Origin: a virus
Direction: 5' to 3' (one strand)
DNA: 64,000 bases
IMG/VR virus record: IMGVR_UViG_3300009081_000009
Span: 62,001-126,000 of that record
Both the position numbers and the translations under genes were made by a program. Of the stretch, positions 37,182 through 42,243 are shown in pieces; within the stretch, counting starts at the first letter, position 1, and each line of letters begins with the position of its first letter. The notes under the pieces were generated by a model. It was not told where the DNA came from. It was given only the letters and a program-made list of their open reading frames with translations, and did not search any database.

Positions 37182-37531
37182 TTATTATCCATTGATTTTG
37201 GTTTATTACTAGATATAGAATGTAAAAATTCACTCTTTATGAATTCAGATATTGATATTTTTAATTCTAATTTATCCTTTAGAAATTGTGTGTGATCTTC
37301 AATAGATGGTAATGTATTAGATGATATCTTCTTTGATACAATCGACATTAATACTATAAGAATAAAACATAGAAATTTATTATCGCCATGATATGCGAAC
37401 AATTCATATATAGAAAAGCCAAATAATCCAATAGATAGAAATAAAAACAATGTACCCATTACGATATATACATTGTGATATTTCCATTTTACGTTAAATT
37501 CATTCAGCTTTTGTATTATTTTTTCGTGCAT
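37178..37531 (-). CDS. Hypothetical membrane protein (two TM segments)
   Basis: 117 residues; two predicted transmembrane segments (VYIVMGTLFLFLSIGLFGF and FLCFILIVLMSIV), cytoplasmic Lys-rich ends. Part of an overlapping run of genes from IF-1 to Nudix on the minus strand. Function unknown. Confidence 0.65.
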   Translation of the reverse strand: MHEKIIQKLNEFNVKWKYHNVYIVMGTLFLFLSIGLFGFSIYELFAYHGDNKFLCFILIVLMSIVSKKISSNTLPSIEDHTQFLKDKLELKISISEFIKSEFLHSISSNKPKSMDNK

Positions 37532-37631
37532 ATTTTTTAGATAGATATGTTATTAATGGAATTATAGCCCACCCTAGTGGTATTATGCATACAAGTACTA
37601 TTAATATGATTTTATTTCGATTTATCTGCAT
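37500..37631 (-). CDS. Small single-TM protein overlapping IF-1
   Basis: 43 residues. Its ATG overlaps the IF-1 stop region in another frame and its end overlaps the next gene by 32 bases. One transmembrane segment ([18 protein letters not shown]) with a basic C-terminus. Overlaps on both sides are typical of coupled phage genes, but the ORF is short. Confidence 0.45.
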   Translation of the reverse strand: MQINRNKIILIVLVCIIPLGWAIIPLITYLSKKYARKNNTKAE

Positions 37632-37840
37632 CGATATGTAATCCGACCATGCGATAAATCATATGGGGACAATTCTACTTGTACCTTATCATCAGGTAGA
37701 ATTTTGATTTGATTTGTTCTGATCTTTCCAGAGATGTGAGCAAGAACCATAGATCCATTTGCTAACTTTACTCCGAATGTTGCGTTGGGTCTGGCATCAA
37801 TAACTACACCTTCAACGACAATACCTTCTTCTTTTGCCAC
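37622..37840 (-). CDS. infA: Translation initiation factor IF-1
   Basis: 72 residues, the exact size of bacterial IF-1. The S1-type OB fold is conserved throughout: [34 protein letters not shown], then [22 protein letters not shown]-1 occupies the ribosomal A site during initiation. Start is GTG with GGAG 7 bases upstream. Early-type promoter at 37876-37903. It would bias or support initiation of phage mRNA. Confidence 0.97.
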   Translation of the reverse strand: MAKEEGIVVEGVVIDARPNATFGVKLANGSMVLAHISGKIRTNQIKILPDDKVQVELSPYDLSHGRITYRCR

Positions 37841-37875
37841 GTTTATCTCCTATAGATGGGGCTGCTTTTGTTTAT

Positions 37876-37903
37876 AATATAGAATCTTTTTTAGATCTGT
37901 CAA
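37876..37903 (-). promoter_or_regulatory. Early-type promoter for IF-1
   Basis: Minus strand: TTGACA (37903-37898), 16-base spacer, TATATT (37881-37876). A TATAAAC box overlaps the -10, so late transcription is also possible. Confidence 0.8.
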
Positions 37904-37917
37904 TGGAAAATTAACTA

Positions 37918-38130
37918 TTACTGCAATGATTCGCCATCCGAAGTACTCCACGCAGTTCCCTTCGATGGATTTCCTGTATGTGACTTTTTCAAATCAAATC
38001 CAATTTCTTGTTTGTTTTTGTTTTGATCTCTCTTGGCTTTCTTAATTACCCATATTTCATATGCAAGTGGATATGCACGTAAGCGTTTGCATTTTTCTAC
38101 GTATTGATTGTATTCTAATTCATATGCCAT
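37918..38130 (-). CDS. Small hypothetical protein
   Basis: 70 residues. Basic helical N-terminal part (YNQYVEKCKRLRAYPLAYEI) and a polar Ser/Gly-rich tail. Two bases downstream of the next minus-strand gene, so probably cotranscribed. Not recognised. Confidence 0.6.
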   Translation of the reverse strand: MAYELEYNQYVEKCKRLRAYPLAYEIWVIKKAKRDQNKNKQEIGFDLKKSHTGNPSKGTAWSTSDGESLQ

Positions 38131-38132
38131 AC

Positions 38133-38423
38133 TTATATAGTCCTTAGTATATCGTTAATGTGATCTTCTAAATATACATAATCTCCATGAAAACGTATTA
38201 TAGTTCCGTTATATTTCATAAAAAAAGGGTTATTATTATACTTTCTATCAATCTCGCCATATAACCCATCATCTGACATTTTTATACTAAATAACTCATC
38301 CGAGTATTCTAATCCACTCGTTTCCTTTCCCATTATGTACATGCTGTCATGATGAATTCCACTATGATTTAATATACGAATGACATTTTCTAAAAACATG
38401 TTACTATCGATATGTATAATCAT
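38133..38423 (-). CDS. Small hypothetical protein
   Basis: 96 residues, acidic, probably alpha/beta, beginning MIIHIDSNMFLENVIRILNH. ATG overlaps the stop of the DUF4326-like gene (ATGA type). No family recognised. Confidence 0.65.
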   Translation of the reverse strand: MIIHIDSNMFLENVIRILNHSGIHHDSMYIMGKETSGLEYSDELFSIKMSDDGLYGEIDRKYNNNPFFMKYNGTIIRFHGDYVYLEDHINDILRTI

Positions 38424-38686
38424 AATAATTCATCCGCTATCTGTTGTGTTCGTAATTCAACTAATACGTCACCGTGACATGGCAATGGTTTACATGAACA
38501 TCCTAACCGCTTACCATCAAGCTCATGCAATGATGCTATAAGTTCGGGTTGGGTTAATATCCATTCTTTATACTTCTTTATGGATTCAGTTCTTGTGTAG
38601 GTATCTGCCTTAAAAGGATTACCCCATTTACTGGGGCGACCTATATGTACATCATATTCTTCTTTGTGTAAATTTACAACAATCAT
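38420..38686 (-). CDS. DUF4326-family protein
   Basis: 88 residues with the family signature YDVHIGRPSKWGNPF, central KYKEWILTQPELIASLHELD and C-terminal GCSCKPLPCHGDVLVEL. The Cys/His residues could bind metal. Members are common in phages; biochemical role is not established as far as I know. Lies 1 base from the preceding minus-strand gene. Confidence 0.85.
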   Translation of the reverse strand: MIVVNLHKEEYDVHIGRPSKWGNPFKADTYTRTESIKKYKEWILTQPELIASLHELDGKRLGCSCKPLPCHGDVLVELRTQQIADELL

Positions 38687-38687
38687 A

Positions 38688-39815
38688 TTATGTCTTTTCT
38701 ACGTATTGATCCCCAACTCTATCATATATTTTATCACCGATTTTAACTTCACCTGATAGACTGTCGGTTTGTTCTACTACAGTTTCAGTTGCAGGGAATT
38801 CTAAAATCTCAACAACATGACTAATGTGTTCCTGTTGGATACTCATATTAGATTTAACTGTAATACTCTCATTTGGATACTCCCAATTTTCTGGTAATGT
38901 ATCTGATTTAGTATTGATACTTTTATTTGATGCATCGCTTATAATAACAGATCCCATGCAATCTTTCTCGACCTCAACAGATCTACCAGTGTCAGGTATT
39001 GTTGAACGTATAGTATCATTTAAAGGTTTAGCTTCTTGAAGCATGGACTCAACTGTTGATAAATTACTTATAACATCGGCTACTTCATTACTATCGCGCT
39101 CTGCTTCTGTAGGTTCTTTAATGGCTTCAATTGGATCTGGTTTGGTTTCTTGTGGTGGTTCCTTTACCGGAGTTTTTTCCCATGGATATACATCTGGTGT
39201 TTTTGGTTTTATATTTAATCCCGGAACCTTTATACCATCTTCTGATGGTTCAAATGACATTCCATCAGGCAAGACATATTCATCATAATGTCCATGATTA
39301 ATTTTCTTTAATGGTATTTCAATTGGATTATTATATTTATCGACTCCCATGATTACACAACCGCCTAGCTCTTTATAGTGATTATGAATCTCTTCCTGCT
39401 TATATCGTTCAACGCAATTTTCTTTGTATGCGTTCTGTTCTATTCGCGTAACATATTTATTTATTAGTTTGTTTTTATGTCGTTTGGATCTAAGCCACAA
39501 ATAAATGCGCTCAGAAATAGGTGAACTTTTTTTGTATGCATTGAGTACATCAAACATAGTATCAATTTTAAGTGGTGCTGGATTTAATGTAAATGATGTA
39601 TCTGAATTAATTTTAAATTTTAATTTCTTTAATTCTTTGGCTAATTTACCTGTAAATTCCAGTTTTAAATCAATCTTTTCGCCTGATGGTGTTCTTATTG
39701 TTTTAATTGTTGATAAATTTCCGTCTGCATCAAGTCGTAATGCCGATACTGGTGTTGATTCGTGTTGTTTCCATATACCAAGTTCATCTGGTGCTAATCG
39801 CATATAAGTATCCAT
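38688..39815 (-). CDS. Hypothetical protein with Pro/Glu-rich C-terminal half
   Basis: 375 residues. The first 200 residues appear globular (KLEFTGKLAKELKKLKFKIN; IYLWLRSKRHKNKLINKYV); the rest is polar, acidic and probably disordered, ending in a small beta-like segment (VKIGDKIYDRVGDQYVEK). It lies just downstream of the tRNA array. Not recognised. Confidence 0.65.
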   Translation of the reverse strand: MDTYMRLAPDELGIWKQHESTPVSALRLDADGNLSTIKTIRTPSGEKIDLKLEFTGKLAKELKKLKFKINSDTSFTLNPAPLKIDTMFDVLNAYKKSSPISERIYLWLRSKRHKNKLINKYVTRIEQNAYKENCVERYKQEEIHNHYKELGGCVIMGVDKYNNPIEIPLKKINHGHYDEYVLPDGMSFEPSEDGIKVPGLNIKPKTPDVYPWEKTPVKEPPQETKPDPIEAIKEPTEAERDSNEVADVISNLSTVESMLQEAKPLNDTIRSTIPDTGRSVEVEKDCMGSVIISDASNKSINTKSDTLPENWEYPNESITVKSNMSIQQEHISHVVEILEFPATETVVEQTDSLSGEVKIGDKIYDRVGDQYVEKT

Positions 39816-39847
39816 ATTTAAATATGAGATAAATATACATTATTTTA

Positions 39848-39921
39848 TCCCGCTAGTTGGAATTCGAATCCAAATCACCGCATTCACAGTGCGGAGCACT
39901 AACCAATTATGCTACTACGGG
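39848..39921 (-). tRNA. tRNA-His (GTG), atypical acceptor
   Basis: Anticodon loop CTGTGAA on a CCGCA/TGCGG stem. The acceptor pairs CCCGTAG with CTA-CGGG only if one G is bulged on the 3' side, and the G-1:C73 pair of normal tRNA-His is absent. No encoded CCA. Possibly a degenerate copy. Confidence 0.7.
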
Positions 39922-39928
39922 GATGATA

Positions 39929-40003
39929 AGATGAAGGGGGGACTCGAACCCAACCAATGGGCAGTTTTGCAGACTGCTGCTTTACCAATTTAGCTACATC
40001 ATC
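39929..40003 (-). tRNA. tRNA-Cys (GCA)
   Basis: Loop CTGCAAA on GCAGT/ACTGC; acceptor GATGATG/CTTCATC with one mismatch; U73 as required for Cys. No encoded CCA. Confidence 0.85.
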
Positions 40004-40007
40004 ATAG

Positions 40008-40107
40008 TGACGGAGGTGGGATTCGAACCAAATTCCCAAGGAGCGACCTCGGAATCACATCTTTCTGGATTAACTCCAGTTGCCTCTACCAATTGGGCTA
40101 CACCGAC
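40008..40107 (-). tRNA. Aberrant tRNA-like element (Asn-like anticodon)
   Basis: About 100 bases with D-loop AATTGGTAGA and TTCGAAT T-loop, but two A:A-type mismatches in the acceptor, a poor T stem, an anticodon hairpin CTGGA-GTTAA-TCCAG with only five loop bases, and a long extra arm (about 30 bases). May be a pseudo-tRNA derived from tRNA-Asn or a type II tRNA. Confidence 0.45.
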
Positions 40108-40114
40108 ATATTTA

Positions 40115-40205
40115 CGGAGATGGAAGGACTCGAACCCTCACGCCAGCATACGCCAGCCACTGTTTTCCAGACAGGATGCGTTACCAGTTACGCATTAACA
40201 TCTCC
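40115..40205 (-). tRNA. tRNA-Ser (GGA)
   Basis: Loop CTGGAAA on CTGT/ACAG; perfect acceptor GGAGATG/CATCTCC; long variable arm and G73 as in Ser tRNAs. No encoded CCA. Confidence 0.93.
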
Positions 40206-40210
40206 ATTAG

Positions 40211-40294
40211 AAGAGAGTATGGGACTCGAACCCATAAGAGGCTTTCGCCTCGCAAGTTTAGCAAACTTGTGCCTTACCATTAGGCTAACTCTCC
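40211..40294 (-). tRNA. tRNA-Ser (GCT)
   Basis: Loop TTGCTAA on CAAGT/ACTTG; acceptor GGAGAGT/ACTCTCT; long variable arm with GAGGCGAAAGCCTC hairpin. Reads AGC/AGT. Confidence 0.92.
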
Positions 40295-40297
40295 ATA

Positions 40298-40381
40298 GGG
40301 TGAAGAACGGGACTTGAACCCGCAAACCTTTCGGCACAGGAATCACAATCCTGCATGTTTACCAATTCCATCATCTTCACC
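40298..40381 (-). tRNA. tRNA-His (GTG) on a type II, Leu-like scaffold
   Basis: Loop TTGTGAT on CAGGA/TCCTG. An 8-base acceptor GGTGAAGA/TCTTCACC gives an encoded G-1:C73 pair, the His identity element. Yet the D-arm (GGAATTGGTAAA) and the long variable region (TGCCGAAAGGTTT) are like tRNA-Leu. No CCA. Confidence 0.85.
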
Positions 40382-40388
40382 ATGATTA

Positions 40389-40601
40389 TTAATTCGAAAT
40401 ATCAGTATTCAACACATCCATGTGATTACTAAAATATTTCTCAATCCATTCATACTTAAATTTCCAATAATTTACTTCACTTTGTAAGGCCGATAATTTG
40501 ATATTATCTGTTACAACAATTGGATCATTATCATTAGCATTGGATTTTGACATCTTTCTGCCTTCTTCTCTATATTCAGAACCCGTCTTTATTGGTTCCA
40601 T
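40389..40601 (-). CDS. Small hypothetical protein inside the tRNA array
   Basis: 70 residues, ATG preceded by GGAGG. Polar, with a helical C-terminal half containing SEVNYWKFKYEWIEKYFSNH. It lies between tRNA-Cys and tRNA-His on the same strand, so it should be cotranscribed with the array and need tRNA processing to free its message. Not recognised. Confidence 0.75.
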   Translation of the reverse strand: MEPIKTGSEYREEGRKMSKSNANDNDPIVVTDNIKLSALQSEVNYWKFKYEWIEKYFSNHMDVLNTDISN

Positions 40602-40618
40602 TTTTCCTCCATTGATTA

Positions 40619-40692
40619 AGCTCTCGACAGGATTCGAACCTGCATATGACTGTTTTGCAGACAGTTGCCTTATCCATTTTGGCTACGAGAGC
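40619..40692 (-). tRNA. tRNA-Cys (GCA), second copy
   Basis: Loop CTGCAAA on ACTGT/ACAGT; perfect acceptor GCTCTCG/CGAGAGC; U73. No CCA. Confidence 0.93.
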
Positions 40693-40701
40693 ATGTTAAA
40701 G

Positions 40702-40878
40702 TTATTTATATTGTTTGTCTCTATAATGTTTCCAGTTGCGTTGGTAGTAATCACGGTGTCTATTACACCCACGATTAGCACCGCAACGTTCACATTTGAA
40801 ACTATATTGTAAAAGTCTACGATAAACATATGAGTTTGTTGTAGCTTTCATTTCCTGTTTTTCTATTGTTTTCTTCAT
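40702..40878 (-). CDS. Small basic Cys/His protein inside the tRNA array
   Basis: 58 residues with AAGGA upstream of ATG. A zinc-ribbon-like cluster (CERCGANRGCNRHRDYYQRN) sits in a strongly basic context, so nucleic-acid binding is plausible. Cotranscribed with the tRNAs; a role in RNA binding or translation is possible but inferred only from composition. Confidence 0.7.
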   Translation of the reverse strand: MKKTIEKQEMKATTNSYVYRRLLQYSFKCERCGANRGCNRHRDYYQRNWKHYRDKQYK

Positions 40879-40949
40879 GAATTAGATCCTTGTTAAAGTA
40901 CCTAATTCTCCATCGATGTATACATCATTAATCCTTGTTAAATTGTTAG

Positions 40950-41032
40950 CAGAAGATGAGGGACTCGAACCCCCAAGCCCTTTCGGACGACTGTTTAGTA
41001 GACAGCTACCTTACCAATTAGGTTAATCTTCC
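40950..41032 (-). tRNA. tRNA-Ser (ACT)
   Basis: Loop CTACTAA on GCTGT/ACAGT; acceptor GGAAGAT/ATCTTCT; long variable arm (GTCCGAAAGGGC); G73. A34 in a bacterial-type Ser(AGY) tRNA is unusual. Confidence 0.88.
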
Positions 41033-41150
41033 ATATAAAATTCGTCATCTATAACTTAACTTTATTAGTTAATGATCACTTACCAATAAAGCCTATACAT
41101 TAATGATCAGATGACTAATCAAACTTCTCGTTGTATATACTGCACAAAAA
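41033..41150. other. Gap inside the tRNA array, no gene seen
   Basis: 118 bases without a tRNA fold or credible ORF on either strand. It contains two copies of TTAATGATCA about 30 bases apart. I see no clear promoter. Confidence 0.5.
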
Positions 41151-41222
41151 CAGGCTCACTAGGATTCGAACCCAGAACTTCGGATTTGGAGTCCAACCAT
41201 GTTACCGTTACACCATGAGCCT
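41151..41222 (-). tRNA. tRNA-Trp (CCA)
   Basis: Loop CTCCAAA on TTGGA/TCCGA; perfect acceptor AGGCTCA/TGAGCCT; G73 as in Trp tRNAs. Confidence 0.92.
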
Positions 41223-41226
41223 ATAA

Positions 41227-41309
41227 AATTAATAGAAGGCTTCGAACCTTCATGCTTTCGCTCCGGGTCGTATACAACCCAGTATGTCTGCCAGTTCCAT
41301 CATATTAAT
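41227..41309 (-). tRNA. tRNA-like, anticodon uncertain (Tyr GTA?)
   Basis: Perfect acceptor ATTAATA/TATTAAT and a good T-arm, with a Leu-like D-arm and type II variable arm. The anticodon hairpin CTGGGT-TGTATACG-ACCCGG has an 8-base loop (or 10 with a 5 bp stem), so the anticodon cannot be read with certainty; GTA after T33 would be Tyr. Confidence 0.6.
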
Positions 41310-41310
41310 A

Positions 41311-41393
41311 TGCCTATGGGGAGACTTGAACTCCCACGCCATTGCTGGCAACAGCTTCTAAGGCTGCCGTGTCTACCATTCCACCACAGAGGC
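41311..41393 (-). tRNA. tRNA-Leu (TAG)
   Basis: Loop CTTAGAA on GCAGC/GCTGT; acceptor GCCTCTG/CATAGGC with one mismatch; type II variable arm; A73. Confidence 0.92.
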
Positions 41394-41407
41394 TTAATTC
41401 TTACTTA

Positions 41408-41491
41408 TGCCGAGAGAGAGACTTGAACTCTCACGTCCTTACGGACACTGGCTTCTTAGACCAGCGTGTCTACCAGTTCCACCATCACGGC
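41408..41491 (-). tRNA. tRNA-Leu (AAG)
   Basis: Loop CTAAGAA on CTGGT/GCCAG; acceptor GCCGTGA/TCTCGGC with one mismatch; type II variable arm; A73. A34 is rare in bacterial tRNA-Leu. Confidence 0.9.
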
Positions 41492-41505
41492 TTATTTAAA
41501 GATTA

Positions 41506-41587
41506 CGGAAGCGGAGGGACTCGAACCCCCAAGCCCTTTCGGGCGGTAGTTTTCAAGACTACTGACTTACCATTAGCCTACGCTTCC
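41506..41587 (-). tRNA. tRNA-Ser (TGA)
   Basis: Loop CTTGAAA on GTAGT/ACTAC; perfect acceptor GGAAGCG/CGCTTCC; long variable arm; G73. Confidence 0.94.
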
Positions 41588-41592
41588 ATTAG

Positions 41593-41675
41593 TACCAGAA
41601 GTGGGACTTGAACCCACACGAGCTTACACCCAAGGGATTTTAAGTCCCCATCGTCTACCATTCCGACATTCTGGC
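41593..41675 (-). tRNA. tRNA-Leu (TAA)
   Basis: Loop CTTAAAA on GGGGA/TCCCT; acceptor GCCAGAA/TTCTGGT; type II variable arm; A73. First tRNA after the internal promoter at 41686-41713. Confidence 0.93.
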
Positions 41676-41685
41676 TCACATATAC

Positions 41686-41713
41686 AATATAGAATTTTTC
41701 GCGAATTAGTCAA
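41686..41713 (-). promoter_or_regulatory. Internal early-type promoter in the tRNA array
   Basis: Minus strand: TTGACT (41713-41708), 16-base spacer, TATATT (41691-41686). It lies downstream of the attenuator and first three tRNAs, so transcripts from it would not be attenuated. Confidence 0.7.
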
Positions 41714-41724
41714 TTATTTTTTAG

Positions 41725-41808
41725 TACCGAAGGTGGGATTCGAACCCACACGGGCACGAAGCCCAATGAATTTTAAGTTCACCGTGTCTACCATTCCACC
41801 ACATCGGC
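41725..41808 (-). tRNA. tRNA-Leu (TAA), second copy
   Basis: Loop CTTAAAA on GTGAA/TTCAT; acceptor GCCGATG/CTTCGGT; type II variable arm; A73. Body nearly the same as tRNA-Leu (CAA) at 41904-41986. Confidence 0.93.
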
Positions 41809-41815
41809 ATATTAA

Positions 41816-41898
41816 AGGAGGATAGAGGAATCGAACCCCTAACTTTTACATTACCACTGAGTTCGAATCAGATTGCACACCATTGTGCAGTATCCTCC
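41816..41898 (-). tRNA. tRNA-Ser (CGA)
   Basis: Loop TTCGAAC on CTGA/TCAG; perfect acceptor GGAGGAT/ATCCTCC; extended variable region. T73 instead of the usual G73, so identity is a little less certain. Confidence 0.8.
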
Positions 41899-41903
41899 AT
41901 TAG

Positions 41904-41986
41904 TACCGAAGGTGGGACTTGAACCCACACGCCCTTTCGGGCAATAGATTTTGAATCTACCGTGTCTACCATTCCACCACATCGGC
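41904..41986 (-). tRNA. tRNA-Leu (CAA)
   Basis: Loop TTCAAAA on GTAGA/TCTAT; acceptor GCCGATG/CTTCGGT; type II variable arm; A73. First tRNA of the minus-strand array, 60 bases after the attenuator. Confidence 0.93.
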
Positions 41987-42045
41987 ATAAAATACAACAC
42001 CAGATTAACAATCAGCGAACATCCGCTAGGGATAATTCTAAATAC

Positions 42046-42075
42046 AAAAAGGGCGAGAACCTTACGATCCTCGCC
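42046..42075 (-). terminator. Attenuator terminator of the minus-strand tRNA array
   Basis: Minus strand: GGCGAGGA/TTCTCGCC stem (8 bp with one G:T) followed by CTTTTT. Lies between the leader ORF and the first tRNA. Confidence 0.85.
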
Positions 42076-42116
42076 TATAATGTAAACTTAACTATTAGTT
42101 TACATATATCGAGGAT
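42067..42116 (-). promoter_or_regulatory. Antiterminator of the minus-strand tRNA array
   Basis: RNA of leader codons 20-22 (AUCCUCG, 42116-42110) is perfectly complementary to CGAGGAU in the terminator 5' arm (42073-42067). Between them an 8 bp hairpin (UGUAAACU/AGUUUACA, 42104-42081) contains the leader stop codon, giving a nearly continuous nested stem. A ribosome stalled at leader codons 3-17 would leave the antiterminator free to form; one that reaches the stop would block it and let the terminator form. Confidence 0.75.
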
Positions 42117-42174
42117 ATTCAGGGCTGGAGAGCCATGAACATAAACTTGATAGATGCAAACTGAGAGACTTCAT
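42100..42174 (-). CDS. Leader peptide of the Ser/Leu/His/Cys/Trp tRNA array
   Basis: 24 codons with an AAAGG ribosome binding site 7 bases before ATG, 34 bases after the predicted transcription start. Residues 3-17 are SLSLHLSSLCSWLSS: only Ser, Leu, His, Cys and Trp, the amino acids of the recognisable tRNAs downstream. Its codons (TTG, TTA, CTA, CTC; TCA, TCT, TCC, AGT, AGC; CAT, TGT, TGG) sample every clear anticodon of the array except Ser CGA. It acts as a sensor, not as a functional protein, by analogy with amino-acid biosynthesis leaders. Confidence 0.8.
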   Translation of the reverse strand: MKSLSLHLSSLCSWLSSPEYPRYM

Positions 42175-42214
42175 TTTATTACCTTTAGTTAAGTAGTTTC
42201 GTTTCTTACTATAC

Positions 42215-42243
42215 AATATAGATCATTTTCTTGCATTTGTCAA
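42215..42243 (-). promoter_or_regulatory. Early-type promoter of the tRNA array
   Basis: Minus strand: TTGACA (42243-42238), 17-base spacer, TATATT (42220-42215). The -35 lies within the 3' end of the glycosyltransferase gene. Confidence 0.85.

Noticed and set aside
38824-39807. Plus-strand frames opposite the gene ending at 38688
   Set aside because: Low-complexity shadows of a longer minus-strand gene that has a coherent context.
40008-40107. Ochre-suppressor reading (anticodon TTA) of the aberrant tRNA
   Set aside because: It needs a loop without T33 and with a mispaired stem; an Asn-like anticodon with loop deletion or a pseudo-tRNA is more likely.
40007-41825. Plus-strand open frames of 60-105 codons across the tRNA array
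   Set aside because: They are antisense to well-formed tRNA genes, have no ribosome binding sites, and their shared residues come from repeated T-arm sequence.
39848-42174. Array as a CRISPR or tandem repeat
   Set aside because: Repeated GTTCGA-type segments are T-arms; each unit folds as its own tRNA and spacing is irregular.
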